NCBI GenBank assembly: GCA_022846075.1
Contig: AP025582.1
Coordinates: forward strand, 620,001 to 684,000
DNA: 64,000 nucleotides
Source of the DNA: Oscillospiraceae bacterium
Lineage (GTDB): Bacteria > Bacillota > Clostridia > Oscillospirales > Oscillospiraceae
Direction of reading: 5' to 3'
The position numbers and the translations under genes were made by a program. Under the pieces are notes generated by a model, which saw only the letters and a list, made by a program, of their open reading frames with translations, was not told where the DNA came from and ran no database searches. Positions 54,124 to 64,000 of this stretch are shown here, in pieces. Numbering within the stretch: position 1 is the stretch's first letter; each line of letters opens with the position of its first letter.

Positions 54124-56118
54124 TTACTCGTCCTCGCAGTACTTGTCGATGGAGGCCATCAGCTCGTCCCGGACCTCCAGCACGGTCTTGCCGGGGATCT
54201 GGGCCCCGGCCACGGCGGCGTTGCCGCCGCCCCCCAGGGGCTCCAGGATGACCTGGACGTTGGTCTCCCCCAGGCTCCGGGCCGAGAGGATGACCCGCTC
54301 CCCGTCGGGGAAGAGGACGAAGGAGGCGTTCACCCCGGCCACGCCCAGCAGCTCGTCGGCGGCCTGGGCGGCGGTGACCCGGTCCACCGGGTGGTCCAGG
54401 GCTGCGATGGCCATGTCCCCCCGGTACATCTTGGCCTCCTTGATGATGCCGTAGCGGGAGATGGTGTGCGTGAGGTCGTTTTTGAAGAACCGGCGGACCT
54501 CGGTGGTGTCCGCCCCCGCCCGGCGCAGGTAGGCCGCCGCATCGAAGGTGCGGGAGCCGGTGCGGATGGTGAAGTTCTTGCTGTCCAGCACGATGCCCGC
54601 CATCAGGGCTTCCGCCTCCCCCCGGAGGAGGTCGGAGGGCTCCATGATGTATTGCAGCAGCTCCGTGACCAGCTCGGAGGCGGAGGAGGCGTAGGGCTCG
54701 TGGAAGTTGAGGGCGGCGCCCTCGATATAGCTGGCCGCCCGGCGGTGGTGGTCGATGACCGCCACCTTGTTGATAGACTCCAGTAAATCCTGGGACAACA
54801 CCTGCTCGGGGCGGTTGGTGTCCACCACCACAAGCAGGGAGCTGGCGTCGGCGGAGATCATGGCGTCCGGGCCGGTGAGGAACACGCCCTCATATTCCGG
54901 CAGGGAGGAGAGCTCGGCGACCATCTTGTCCGCCGGGTTGGAATCGGTGTCCCGGACGATGTGGGCGGGGACCCCCCGCTTCCGGGCGATGGCCAGGATG
55001 CCGGCTGCCGGGCCGATGCAGTCCAGGTCGGGGAACTTGTGGCCCATGACAAAGACCTGGGAGGCGTCGCCGATGAGCTCAGACAGGGCGTTGGCCATGA
55101 CCCGGCTCTTCACCTTGGTGTGCTTTTCCGTCTCCTTGGCCCGGCCGCCGTAGAAGTCGAAATTGAAGCGGTTTTTCACCACCGCCTGGTCGCCGCCCCG
55201 GGACAGGGCCATCTCCACCGCCAGGGAGGCGTACTGGAAGAGGTCCGTATAGGTGTCCGCGTCCCGGCCCACGCCGATGGAGAGGGTGGAGGGCAGGCCG
55301 TTGGGGTTGACCACCTCGTGGATCTGGTCCAGCACGTCGAACTTTTTCTCCAGGAAGGCGGGGAGGTAGCGCTCGTCAAAGACGAACAGGTAGTGGTCCC
55401 GATCGTAGCGGCACAGCAGCCCGTCGGTGGGGGCGGCCCACTCGTCCAGCCGGCGGTTGATGTCGGAGAGCATGGCGGTCTTGACGTTGTCGCTGACGCC
55501 CTTAAAGACCTCCTCGTAGTTGTCCAGAATCAGGATGGCCACCACGGGGCGGGTGGCGTAGAACTCGTCCCGGAGGTCGGAGAAGGCGGTGACGTCCACC
55601 CAGTAGGTGGTGGCCAGGTAGCGCCGCTCGTCCTTGTCGTCGGTGCGCACCAGATGGCCGAACACCAGGAAGCGCTTGTCCTCCACCCGCACCTCGGCGG
55701 GGCACTGGGTCTTGCCCTCCATGAGCCAGCGGGGGTCGAAGTCGGGCACCGCGTCGGTGATCTTCCGGTCAAAGAGATGGTCCCGCTCCCCGGTGAGCTG
55801 GAGGAAGCGGTCGTTGGACCAGATGATCTCCTCGGTGTCAGGGCGGAAGATGACCATGGGCAGTGGGGCATTGACCATGGTGTCCTTGGCGGCCACGTCC
55901 ATGTTGCAGGTGATGTTTTCGATATAGCCCAAGATCTCCTTCCGGCGCAGGCTGCTGCTGCGGCGGAAATAGAGGAAGAGCAGGAGGACCAGGACGCCCT
56001 CCACGATGGCCAGGCCCCAGTCGCCGGTGACGGCGGTGGCCAGAGTAAAAGCGGCCAGAAAGATAAAATAGAGCCGGAAGCTGGGCTCCAGGATATGAGA
56101 CAGGCTTTTTCTGTGCAT
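54124..56118 (-). CDS. gdpP: cyclic-di-AMP phosphodiesterase GdpP
   Basis: 664-aa membrane protein. The ATG at 56118 is spaced 8 nt from GGAGG, better than the GTG at 56127. Two N-terminal helices (about 12-50), PAS-like domain (about 70-150), degenerate GGDEF domain (about 170-300), DHH domain with FVMGHKFPDLDCIG, VVDTNRPEQ and VIDHHRRA, and a C-terminal DHHA1 domain. The DHHA1 motif reads GGGGNAAVAGAQ, with Asn where GGGH is usual. It hydrolyses the osmolyte-control messenger c-di-AMP. Confidence 0.9.
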   Translation of the reverse strand: MHRKSLSHILEPSFRLYFIFLAAFTLATAVTGDWGLAIVEGVLVLLLFLYFRRSSSLRRKEILGYIENITCNMDVAAKDTMVNAPLPMVIFRPDTEEIIWSNDRFLQLTGERDHLFDRKITDAVPDFDPRWLMEGKTQCPAEVRVEDKRFLVFGHLVRTDDKDERRYLATTYWVDVTAFSDLRDEFYATRPVVAILILDNYEEVFKGVSDNVKTAMLSDINRRLDEWAAPTDGLLCRYDRDHYLFVFDERYLPAFLEKKFDVLDQIHEVVNPNGLPSTLSIGVGRDADTYTDLFQYASLAVEMALSRGGDQAVVKNRFNFDFYGGRAKETEKHTKVKSRVMANALSELIGDASQVFVMGHKFPDLDCIGPAAGILAIARKRGVPAHIVRDTDSNPADKMVAELSSLPEYEGVFLTGPDAMISADASSLLVVVDTNRPEQVLSQDLLESINKVAVIDHHRRAASYIEGAALNFHEPYASSASELVTELLQYIMEPSDLLRGEAEALMAGIVLDSKNFTIRTGSRTFDAAAYLRRAGADTTEVRRFFKNDLTHTISRYGIIKEAKMYRGDMAIAALDHPVDRVTAAQAADELLGVAGVNASFVLFPDGERVILSARSLGETNVQVILEPLGGGGNAAVAGAQIPGKTVLEVRDELMASIDKYCEDE

Positions 56119-56236
56119 GGCGGACACCTCCCCGGTGAAAAATAGAGATCCGTAGAGAAATTATTATATCAGAAGCAGGGGGGAAAAACAAGCCGCCAAG
56201 GGGCATGTTTGTCAGGCCGGAGCGGAGGCGGAGGAC

Positions 56237-56280
56237 AAAATACAGGGTGGATATTCCCTGACGGGATATCCACCCTGTAT
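56237..56280 (-). terminator. terminator after the SPFH gene
   Basis: ATACAGGGTGGATAT (56240-56254) plus CCC pairs with GGG-ATATCCACCCTGTAT (56263-56280); read on the minus strand it is followed by TTTT. It separates nfeD-SPFH from gdpP. Confidence 0.75.
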
Positions 56281-56292
56281 ATCGGTCCTGGC

Positions 56293-57246
56293 TTATTTCT
56301 GCTCGGGCTGGGTCTTGTCGTCCACGAAGATCTCCTTGGCGCTGGCGGCCAGGCCGGCCAGCCCTTGGATCTCGGAGGGGATGATGAGCTTGGTGGCCTT
56401 GCCGTCGGCGGCCTTGGTAAAGGCCTCCAGGGCCTTGAGCTTCACCACCTGGTCGCTGGGGGCGGCCTGGTTGAGGAGCTTGAGGGACTCGGCGGTGGCC
56501 TGCTGGACCTGGAGGATGGCGGTGGCCTCGGCCTCGGCGGCCATGATGCGGGCCTCCTTGTCGCCCTCGGCCTTCTTGATGGCGGCCTCCTTGGCGGCCT
56601 CGGCCTTCAGGATGACGGACTGCTTCTCGCCCTCGGCCACCAGGATTTGGCTGGCCTTCTGGCCCTCGGCCTGGAGGATGGACTCCCGGCGCTCCCGCTC
56701 GGCCTTCATCTGCCGCTCCATGGCGTCCTGGATCTCTCTGGGCGGGAGGATGTTTTTCAGCTCCACCCGGTTGACCTTGATGCCCCAGGGGTCGGTGGCC
56801 TCATCCAGGAGGGAGCGCATCTTGGAGTTGATGATGTCCCGGCTGGTGAGGGTCTGGTCCAGTTCCAGATCGCCGATGATGTTACGAAGGGTGGTGGCGG
56901 TCAGGTTCTCGATGGCGGACATGGGCTGCTCCACGCCATAGGTATAGAGCTTGGGGTCGGTGATGGAGAAGTAGAGCACCGTGTCGATCTGCATGGTGAC
57001 GTTATCCTTGGTGATGACGGGCTGGGGGGCAAAGTCCACCACCTGCTCCTTGAGGGAGACGGCCTTGGCCACCCGCTCGATGAAGGGGATCTTAAAGTGG
57101 ACGCCCACGCCCCAAACGGAGTGGAAGGCGCCCAGGCGCTCGATGACGTAGGCGCGGGACTGCTGGACCACCTTGATGTTGAGAGCCAGCACCAGGAGGA
57201 TCAGGATGACCAGTACGATGAGCATAATGGAAGAAATGGACGGCAT
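56293..57246 (-). CDS. SPFH/stomatin-family membrane protein (QmcA-like)
   Basis: 317-aa protein with one N-terminal helix (about 8-24), SPFH domain (about 25-190, KVVQQSRAYVIERLGAFHS, FYFSITDP-like) and a long coiled coil rich in AEGEK/AEAAKEAAIKK repeats (about 200-270). Such proteins form ring scaffolds in membrane microdomains. Start ATG at 57246 with GGAGTC upstream. It pairs with the NfeD gene 47 nt upstream, the standard partnership. Confidence 0.9.
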   Translation of the reverse strand: MPSISSIMLIVLVILILLVLALNIKVVQQSRAYVIERLGAFHSVWGVGVHFKIPFIERVAKAVSLKEQVVDFAPQPVITKDNVTMQIDTVLYFSITDPKLYTYGVEQPMSAIENLTATTLRNIIGDLELDQTLTSRDIINSKMRSLLDEATDPWGIKVNRVELKNILPPREIQDAMERQMKAERERRESILQAEGQKASQILVAEGEKQSVILKAEAAKEAAIKKAEGDKEARIMAAEAEATAILQVQQATAESLKLLNQAAPSDQVVKLKALEAFTKAADGKATKLIIPSEIQGLAGLAASAKEIFVDDKTQPEQK

Positions 57247-57293
57247 GTTGACGACTCCTTTCCAACTTTGGGCCGCGATATGGGGCGCGGCCC

Positions 57294-57734
57294 TCATTTC
57301 TGCACAGGGGCAACGAAGAGTTTGACCCCTTCGATGCGCAGGACGGTGACGGTTTCGCCGGCGGGGATGACGTGGTCGTCATCGCTGCGGGCGGTCCAGG
57401 TGACACCGCACACGGCCACGGCGCCCTGCCCCTTCAAATTGTCGATCTCCTCGGTGACCACGGCCTCTTTACCGATGGCCCGGTCGGCGTTGGTGGCCAC
57501 GTTCTTGGGGGTCATGTATTTGCCGGCCAAGGGCCGCATCAGCGCCAGGGCAACGGCGGACACCACCAGGAAAATACCGATCTGGATCCACACGCTGTCC
57601 GTGAAGAAAGTGGACAGCAGAGCCACCAAAGCTCCAGCGGCAAACCAGATGGAGATCAATCCCACGGTGGCGGCCTCTACCAAAGCAAAGAGGATGAGGA
57701 GGCCCAACCAGACCACGCTGGGAAGCCAGGGCAT
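57294..57734 (-). CDS. NfeD-family membrane protein
   Basis: 146-aa protein: two to three helices (about 5-75) and a C-terminal OB-fold domain (about 90-146, AIGKEAVVTEEIDNLKGQGAV). The ATG at 57734 has AAAGGAG 9 nt upstream; the TTG three codons earlier does not fit. NfeD proteins partner SPFH proteins, here the next gene, in membrane-domain organisation or quality control. Confidence 0.88.
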   Translation of the reverse strand: MPWLPSVVWLGLLILFALVEAATVGLISIWFAAGALVALLSTFFTDSVWIQIGIFLVVSAVALALMRPLAGKYMTPKNVATNADRAIGKEAVVTEEIDNLKGQGAVAVCGVTWTARSDDDHVIPAGETVTVLRIEGVKLFVAPVQK

Positions 57735-57798
57735 GCTGATCAACTCCTTTCATAGTTGATAGTCTAGCATAAAGGTTCGGAAAAGGAAAGTAAAATGT

Positions 57799-57827
57799 TT
57801 GCCAAACCGGGCCAAAACCAGTATAAT
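57799..57827 (+). promoter_or_regulatory. promoter of the THUMP methyltransferase operon
   Basis: TTGCCA (57799-57804), 17-bp spacer, TATAAT (57822-57827); about 80 nt before the TTG start. Confidence 0.65.
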
Positions 57828-57907
57828 GATAGGAAATCATGTTTGGCGTGGATTTTTGGGAACATTATCACCGTTCCTTTCGTCTAAACAAAAAGGAGGA
57901 AGTCCCC

Positions 57908-59041
57908 TTGGAACATCTCACCCTGGCCGTCCCCACCCTTTTCGGGCTGGAGGGACTGTGCGCCGACGAGCTGCGCCGTCTGAATTTTGAACAGGTCCAG
58001 GCGGAAAACGGCCGGGTGCTGTGCGCCGCCCAGGCCGGGGACATCGCCCGGGCCAACCTGAACCTGCGCACCGGCGAGCGGGTGCTCATCCGACTGGGCC
58101 GCTTCCCGGCCGACAGCTTCGACGCCCTCTTCGAGGGGACCAGGGCCCTGCCCTGGGAGCGGTTCATCCCCCAGGAGGGTGCCTTCCCGGTGAAGGGCCA
58201 CTGCCTGGACTCCGCCCTCCACGCCGTCCCCGCCTGCCAGTCCATCGTGAAGAAGGCGGTGGCCGCCCGGCTGGGCGGGAAGTACGGGCTGGAGACCCTG
58301 CCCGAGACGGGGGCAGTGTATCAAATCCAGTTCTCCATCATGAAGGACGTGGCGGAGCTCTTCTTGGACACCACCGGTCCCGGCCTCCACAAGCGGGGCT
58401 ACCGGGCGGTGGGGGTGGCCGCTCCCCTCAGGGAGACTTTGGCCGCCGGGATGGTGCTCCTCTCCCGCTACCGGGGGAAGGACCCCTTCCGGGACCCCTT
58501 CTGCGGCTCGGGCACCATCGCCATTGAGGCCGCCCTCATCGCCCGGAACCGGGCCCCGGGGCTGGAGCGCTCCTTCTCCGCCCAGCGGTGGAAGTGGCTG
58601 CCCTCCCAGACCTGGCTGGACGCCGCCGGAGAGGCCATGGACAAGGAGTATGACGGGGTGTATGATATCTGGGGCGGGGACATCGATCCCCAGGCCGTGG
58701 CCATCGCCCGGAGCAACGCCGAGAAGGCGGGGGTGGAGGGGGACGTCCGCTTCGAAGTGGCGGACGCCGGACAGTTTCACCCGGCGGAGCCCTCCGGCCG
58801 GGTGGTGACCAACCCGCCTTACGGCGAGCGCATCATGGAGCACAGGGAGGCGGAAGGGCTTTACGCCGCCTTCGGCCTGGCCTGGCGGGAGGTGCCCGCT
58901 GGGTGGAGCCTCTACCTGCTGTCCTCCCACACGGAGTTCGAGCGGACCTTCGGCAGGCAGGCGGACAAAAAACGGAAACTTTACAACGGGATGCTTAAAT
59001 GCGACCTGTTTCAATATTTGGGAGAGAAAAAGGGGAGATAG
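57908..59041 (+). CDS. THUMP-domain class I rRNA methyltransferase (RlmL/YpsC-like)
   Basis: 377-aa RNA N2-guanine methyltransferase. The TTG at 57908 is chosen: AAAAGGAGG lies 8 nt upstream and homologues begin at this point (EHLTLAVPTLFGLEGL); an ATG at 57839 has no ribosome site. THUMP domain at about 45-155, catalytic domain with DPFCGSGTIAIEAAL (motif I) and TNPPYGERI (motif IV). It targets 23S rRNA in known homologues. The WG/SLH gene starts 2 nt after its stop. Confidence 0.87.
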   Translation: MEHLTLAVPTLFGLEGLCADELRRLNFEQVQAENGRVLCAAQAGDIARANLNLRTGERVLIRLGRFPADSFDALFEGTRALPWERFIPQEGAFPVKGHCLDSALHAVPACQSIVKKAVAARLGGKYGLETLPETGAVYQIQFSIMKDVAELFLDTTGPGLHKRGYRAVGVAAPLRETLAAGMVLLSRYRGKDPFRDPFCGSGTIAIEAALIARNRAPGLERSFSAQRWKWLPSQTWLDAAGEAMDKEYDGVYDIWGGDIDPQAVAIARSNAEKAGVEGDVRFEVADAGQFHPAEPSGRVVTNPPYGERIMEHREAEGLYAAFGLAWREVPAGWSLYLLSSHTEFERTFGRQADKKRKLYNGMLKCDLFQYLGEKKGR

Positions 59042-59043
59042 TG

Positions 59044-60171
59044 ATGAAGCGGACGAGACCTCTGGCGGCGCTGGCGCTGTGCGTGTGCCTGCTCCTCTCC
59101 TGCCTGCCGGGCGCTTCGGCCCTCCAGATCCACGGATACAGCGAGGGCTTCGCCCAGGCGGAGGAGGACGGGAAGTGGGGCTTCGCCGGTCCGGACGGGA
59201 CCGTGGCCATCCCCCTCCAGTATAATTCCGTGGTCTCCTTCTCCCTGGGGATGGCCGCGGTGAACCTGAACGGCCGTCTGGGGGTCATTCGCCCCGACGG
59301 AAAGTATCTCATCGAGCCGGAGTACGACACCCTGATGCCCGCGGGCTATGGGCTGTACATCGCCCAGAAGGGGGGCGGCTGGGGGGTGGTCAGCGTCCTG
59401 CCCTACCAGAGCGCCGCCGGAAAAAAGACCAACCAGATCTACCCTCTGATCTACGACAGCGTGGAGGTGGGCAAGAGCGGCGGGCTGGACGCCCTGATCC
59501 TCACCGCCCAGGGCGGCGGCAAGACCGTGGTCCCCCTGTATCAGCTCCCGGGCCAGCTGGCGGCCCTGGGGGTGGAGGGGAGCCAGTTCCCCCTTACCCG
59601 GGGCAAGCTGCCCTCCTTCTCCGACGTGAAGGGGAAGGACTGGTTCTCTCTGTGGGTGGATATCGCCTACAACACCGGCATCATGGCGGGTACGGGCGGC
59701 ACCTCCTTTGAGCCGAGCCGGGCCGTCACCGTGGCCGAGGCCATCCAGATGGCGGCCAATATGGAGAGCCGCTACCGGGGGGACGACTTCCACACTACCT
59801 CCCACGTCAGCAACCCCTGGTACAACTCGGCGGTGAGCTACTGCCAGGCCAGCGGCATCATCACGGCGGACCAGTTTGACAGCTACACCCGGCAGATCAC
59901 CCGCCGGGAGCTGGCTCAGGTCTTTGCCGCCACCAGCCTGGCCAAGAGCCTGACCGAGCGCAACAGCCTGACCAGAGTAAAGGCCGCCGTAGGGGATGTG
60001 TCCGCCGCGGACCCCGCCGCCCCGGCCATCTGGGGGCTCTACGCCAAGGGGATCCTCACCGGCGTGGACGGCTCCCTCTCCTACCGCCCCGACGACGCCG
60101 TCACCCGTTCCGAGGCCGCCGCCCTGGCCTCCCGTCTGGCCCGCCCGGAACAGCGGGTGGACCTCTTCTGA
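59044..60171 (+). CDS. secreted WG-repeat / SLH-domain protein
   Basis: 375-aa exported protein; the ATG at 59044 gives a signal peptide (KRTRPLAALALCVCLLLSCLPGASA). Residues about 30-130 contain KWGFAGPDG-type WG repeats (KWGFAGPDGTVAIPLQYN, RLGVIRPDGKYLIEPEYD, GWGVVSVLP). From about 190 come SLH-type repeats (FSDVKGKDWFSLWVDIAYN, GIMAGTGGTSFEPSRAVTVAEA, GILTGVDGSLSYRPDDAVTR) for cell-wall attachment. WG repeats occur in surface and signalling proteins of unknown ligand. It is tightly coupled to its neighbours (2 nt and 4 nt gaps). Confidence 0.78.
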   Translation: MKRTRPLAALALCVCLLLSCLPGASALQIHGYSEGFAQAEEDGKWGFAGPDGTVAIPLQYNSVVSFSLGMAAVNLNGRLGVIRPDGKYLIEPEYDTLMPAGYGLYIAQKGGGWGVVSVLPYQSAAGKKTNQIYPLIYDSVEVGKSGGLDALILTAQGGGKTVVPLYQLPGQLAALGVEGSQFPLTRGKLPSFSDVKGKDWFSLWVDIAYNTGIMAGTGGTSFEPSRAVTVAEAIQMAANMESRYRGDDFHTTSHVSNPWYNSAVSYCQASGIITADQFDSYTRQITRRELAQVFAATSLAKSLTERNSLTRVKAAVGDVSAADPAAPAIWGLYAKGILTGVDGSLSYRPDDAVTRSEAAALASRLARPEQRVDLF

Positions 60172-60175
60172 GCGG

Positions 60176-61135
60176 ATGAGGCATATCTTTATCATCAATC
60201 CCTCCGCAGGCCGGAAAAACAGCGCCCACAAGCTCTTGGAGCGTGTGGACGCCGTTTTTTCGCCGGGGGAGTACGAGGCCGCCTATACCGCCGGGGAGGG
60301 GGACGCCCGGGCCCTGGCGGAGCGGGCCGTGGCCCTGGGGGAGCCCGTCCGCCTTTACGCCGGCGGCGGGGACGGGACGCTGAACGAAGTGGTGAACGCC
60401 GCTGCGGGGCGGGACTGGGCGGCGGTGACCAACGTGCCCATGGGCACTGGCAATGATTTTTTGCGTGTGTTCGGCCCGGAGGGGCGTGGGCGGTTCACCG
60501 ACCTGGCCGCCCTCCGGGACGGGCCCCAGGCCGGGGTGGACCTGATGGACTGCAACGGCCTTCTGGGGCTGGACGTGGTGTGCGCGGGCGTGGACGCACG
60601 GGTGGCCGCCGAGGTCCACCGCTTTAAGCGCCTGCCCGTGGTGGGCGGGTCGCTGGCCTACATCCTCTCCCTGGTGGCCGAGGTGGCAAAGGGCATCACC
60701 CGGCCCATGACGGTGGATATGGGCCCCATCCATTACAGCGGCCCCGTGGCCATCCTCTGCGTCTGCAACGGCAGGTACTACGGTGGCGGCTTCTGCCCGG
60801 TGCCCGAGGCCCAGCCCGACGACGGGGTGCTGGACATGCTCCTGGTGGGGGACATCGGGCGGCTGGCCTTCGGCCGGTATGTGGGCAGGTATGCCGCGGG
60901 CCGCTACCGGGAGTGTCCCGAGCTCATTCAGGCCTGGCACGGGGATGCCGTCACCTTTTCGGCTGGGGAGAAAATCACCGTGGTGGTGGACGGGGAAGTC
61001 CTGCGGGACACCTCTTTCACCCTGCGGCTGTCGGAGAAGAAGGTGAACTTCTTCTACCCCCGGGACGTCTTTTGGCGTGAAAGTTCACAGACTGCTAACA
61101 ATTTGGTCGGGGCTGTTTCTGAAAACGGGAGATAA
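60176..61135 (+). CDS. diacylglycerol/lipid kinase family protein (DagK/YegS-like)
   Basis: 319-aa cytoplasmic or peripheral kinase. The ATG at 60176 (MRHIFIINPSAG) matches the family start. Nucleotide site GGGDGTLNEVVN, VPMGTGNDFLRVFG, and C-terminal beta domain with QPDDGVLDMLLVGDI. Likely phosphorylates a membrane lipid such as diacylglycerol for lipoteichoic-acid recycling. Last gene of the 57908-61135 unit. Confidence 0.86.
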   Translation: MRHIFIINPSAGRKNSAHKLLERVDAVFSPGEYEAAYTAGEGDARALAERAVALGEPVRLYAGGGDGTLNEVVNAAAGRDWAAVTNVPMGTGNDFLRVFGPEGRGRFTDLAALRDGPQAGVDLMDCNGLLGLDVVCAGVDARVAAEVHRFKRLPVVGGSLAYILSLVAEVAKGITRPMTVDMGPIHYSGPVAILCVCNGRYYGGGFCPVPEAQPDDGVLDMLLVGDIGRLAFGRYVGRYAAGRYRECPELIQAWHGDAVTFSAGEKITVVVDGEVLRDTSFTLRLSEKKVNFFYPRDVFWRESSQTANNLVGAVSENGR

Positions 61136-61229
61136 AGCAAGAAATTAAAAGTGAGAAATAGATTGGCGGATATCCTTTTGAACAAATCCTGTTTTTGAGC
61201 TATTTTTTTCGAAAACAGGGAAAATAAGA

Positions 61230-61247
61230 CTTGCCAAATTTGGCAAG
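61230..61247. promoter_or_regulatory. perfect 18-bp palindrome over the groES -35 box
   Basis: CTTGCCAAATTTGGCAAG is self-complementary without a mismatch and includes the proposed -35 box. It differs from CIRCE and from the CtsR heptad repeat, so it may bind another regulator. Confidence 0.55.
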
Positions 61248-61259
61248 CGAGGCTATTAT
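61231..61259 (+). promoter_or_regulatory. groES-groEL promoter
   Basis: TTGCCA (61231-61236), 17-bp spacer, TATTAT (61254-61259); a TATAAT also reads at 61257-61262 but with a 20-bp spacer. The CIRCE element begins immediately downstream. Confidence 0.65.
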
Positions 61260-61264
61260 AATAA

Positions 61265-61301
61265 GCGTGTTAGCACTCCGGTGAAATGAGTGCTAACACG
61301 C
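61265..61301. promoter_or_regulatory. CIRCE operator for HrcA
   Basis: TTAGCACTC-N9-GAGTGCTAA at 61270-61296 is an exact CIRCE element; the arms extend to 14 bp (61265-61301). HrcA repression of groESL is expected. No hrcA gene is in the window. Confidence 0.95.
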
Positions 61302-61327
61302 TGACTTCGTTAAATAAGAAAAAATGA

Positions 61328-61630
<303 letters not shown>

Positions 61631-61802
61631 AGGTGTTGAACGTGGGACTGTCCACCTGGGCCCCGTCGCAGACGGGGCGGCGCGATAAGCGCCGTAAATC
61701 CGCAGCCGCGGGACGCGGCGGAGGATTTGCGCAGGGAGGATTCATTCCGACCGAGCATTGAAAAGCAAAGGGGTCCCCGTGAAACCGAAGGTTTCATGGG
61801 GA
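61631..61802. repeat. 172-bp hairpin array between the groES repeat copies
   Basis: No gene. Successive hairpins: CCCCGTC-gca-GACGGGG (61661-61677), CGGCGC-gataa-GCGCCG (61678-61694), a nested stem AAATCC/GGATTT with GCCGCG/CGCGGC inside (61696-61728), and CCCCGTGAAACC-gaa-GGTTTCATGGGG (61775-61801). Its style matches the arrays at 5371-5657 and 7525-7775, and it ends exactly where repeat copy B begins, so it probably arrived together with the duplication. Confidence 0.6.
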
Positions 61803-61860
61803 GGACGGCGAGGAGTACACCATCGTGCGCCAGGGCGACATTCTGGCGGTTGTGGAGTAA
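61803..61860. repeat. 58-bp direct repeat, copy B (displaced groES 3' fragment)
   Basis: Exact copy of 61573-61630, including the last 18 codons and stop of groES, now untranslated between groES and groEL. The following DNA (61861-62014) differs from what follows copy A. Confidence 0.95.
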
Positions 61861-61931
61861 GCCGCACCCAGTAAAGCTTCCGCAGGGTGAGCGGGGCCGG
61901 CCGGTTGTGCCGGACAGGATTTTGCGCCGCG

Positions 61932-61984
61932 TTCCCCTCATCAGTCTGGCCGTTGGCCAGCCAGCTTCCCCCCCAGGGGAAGCC
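61932..61984. repeat. dispersed TTCCCCTCATC repeat unit before groEL
   Basis: TTCCCCTCATC, then hairpin CTGGCC-gtt-GGCCAG, then a CTTCCCC/GGGGAAG hairpin. The same three-part layout is at 23207-23258, and the core plus one hairpin is at 15447-15479 on the other strand. It ends 30 nt before the groEL start. Confidence 0.6.
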
Positions 61985-61993
61985 AAACGATAA

Positions 61994-63640
<1,647 letters not shown>

Positions 63641-63654
63641 GCGAAAACATTTTG

Positions 63655-63686
63655 AAGGCCCGCCGGGAAACCGGCGGGCCTTTTTT
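63655..63686 (+). terminator. terminator of groES-groEL
   Basis: AAGGCCCGCCGG (63655-63666), loop GAAA, CCGGCGGGCCTT (63671-63682), then T to 63686. Confidence 0.9.
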
Positions 63687-63772
63687 GCGCGTATTGTCAG
63701 CCCGGGGGTGGGGAGGAAGGCGGCAAATTTGAAGCGGCAGGGACGTGGCGGCCCCCTAGCCCGGACTTCTCG

Positions 63773-63801
63773 TAGACAGATCGGCGCCGAGGCGGTATGA
63801 T
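63773..63801 (+). promoter_or_regulatory. promoter of the last gene
   Basis: TAGACA (63773-63778), 17-bp spacer, TATGAT (63796-63801), 44 nt before the ATG at 63846. Confidence 0.6.
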
Positions 63802-63845
63802 AGGGCAGAACCCTATGAATGAAGAAGGGCACGGAGGCAGTACAT

Positions 63846-64000
63846 ATGAAAGAATTTTTGCTGAACACGATGCTGCGGAAACTGGAGAAGAGTGACGCCA
63901 AAGAGGGACAGAAGCGGGTTTCTCTTATGACGGAAGAGGAGTTTAAAACGGAAGCCGCGGGGATACCGCATAAGAAGACGCTCCTGCATAATATGACCCA
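63846..64000 (+). CDS. 5' part of an unidentified gene, cut by window edge
   Basis: ATG at 63846 behind GGAGG (63834-63838) and a good promoter; open for 51 codons to the window end. It begins MKEFLLNTMLRKLEKSD and contains LMTEEEFKTEAAGIPHKK. No signal peptide, no membrane segment and no recognised domain so far. Real by its start signals; identity cannot be given from this fragment. Confidence 0.65.
   Translation, partial: MKEFLLNTMLRKLEKSDAKEGQKRVSLMTEEEFKTEAAGIPHKKTLLHNMT

Noticed and set aside
48347-56118. Replication origin near dnaB, rplI and gdpP
   Set aside because: No DnaA-box cluster or AT-rich unwinding region was seen; this gene group is often distant from oriC.

Overview
The window is GC-rich DNA, densely coded on both strands, from a low-branching Bacillota. 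The best guess is the Oscillospiraceae (Flavonifractor / Pseudoflavonifractor / Lawsonibacter type). The evidence is the Bacillota-type gene orders gdpP-rplI-dnaB and tilS-hpt-ftsH, a CIRCE-controlled groES-groEL operon, SLH-type surface proteins, BceAB-type ABC genes, and GC-rich coding sequence combined with GGAGG ribosome sites. The genus is inference. No tRNA, rRNA, CRISPR array, phage gene or transposase gene was found.

Layout. 1-5353: an operon entering from the left edge with the two ATPases of a Liv-type ABC importer (livG partial, livF), dhaK, dhaL, a DhaR/AcoR-like regulator whose AAA+ domain has lost its catalytic motifs, and an ATC-hydrolase-family enzyme; no dhaM is present. 5354-10754: a hairpin-rich gap, a secreted SLH+CAP protein, a hairpin-array element apparently inserted in the rpoN promoter, rpoN, a HAD phosphatase and a methyltransferase. 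10825-18020: a complete phosphate regulon, Pho box-pstSCAB-phoU-phoB-phoR. 18134-28609: a small metallopeptidase, a uracil permease behind a translated attenuator leader, a PLP decarboxylase, a membrane-anchored MerR-RDD regulator, eamA-tex and asnB.

28660-39191: a sugar-acid (hydroxy-acid) utilisation cluster read leftward, with a TRAP transporter (dctP, frameshifted dctQ, dctM), two paralogous enolase-superfamily dehydratases, a LarA-type nickel-pincer racemase/epimerase, a split UxaA dehydratase and an AEC carrier. A LysR regulator diverges from it. 39234-47170: a DUF401 permease, a BceAB-like pair, glycerate 2-kinase, an RNHCP protein preceded by a short upstream ORF, methylglyoxal synthase and a cysteine-desulfurase-like enzyme.

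47183-61135: housekeeping genes (stalk-domain protein, ftsH, hpt, tilS, dnaB, rplI, gdpP, SPFH-NfeD pair, THUMP RNA methyltransferase, WG/SLH protein, lipid kinase). 61230-64000: groES-groEL with CIRCE, an extra 18-bp palindrome on the -35 box and a rearranged intergenic region carrying a 58-bp copy of the groES 3' end, then the start of one gene running off the right edge.

The strongest candidates for something undescribed are: (i) the uraA leader, where a 26-codon ORF runs through a pyrimidine tract and stops in the loop of an intrinsic terminator, the layout of enterobacterial pyrBI attenuation; (ii) the 251-bp hairpin-array element before rpoN, flanked by a perfect 9-bp repeat that duplicates the -10 box; (iii) the MerR-RDD membrane regulator with its own 19-bp-spacer promoter; (iv) the LarA-containing sugar-acid operon; (v) the liv-dhaKL-regulator-ATC hydrolase operon.
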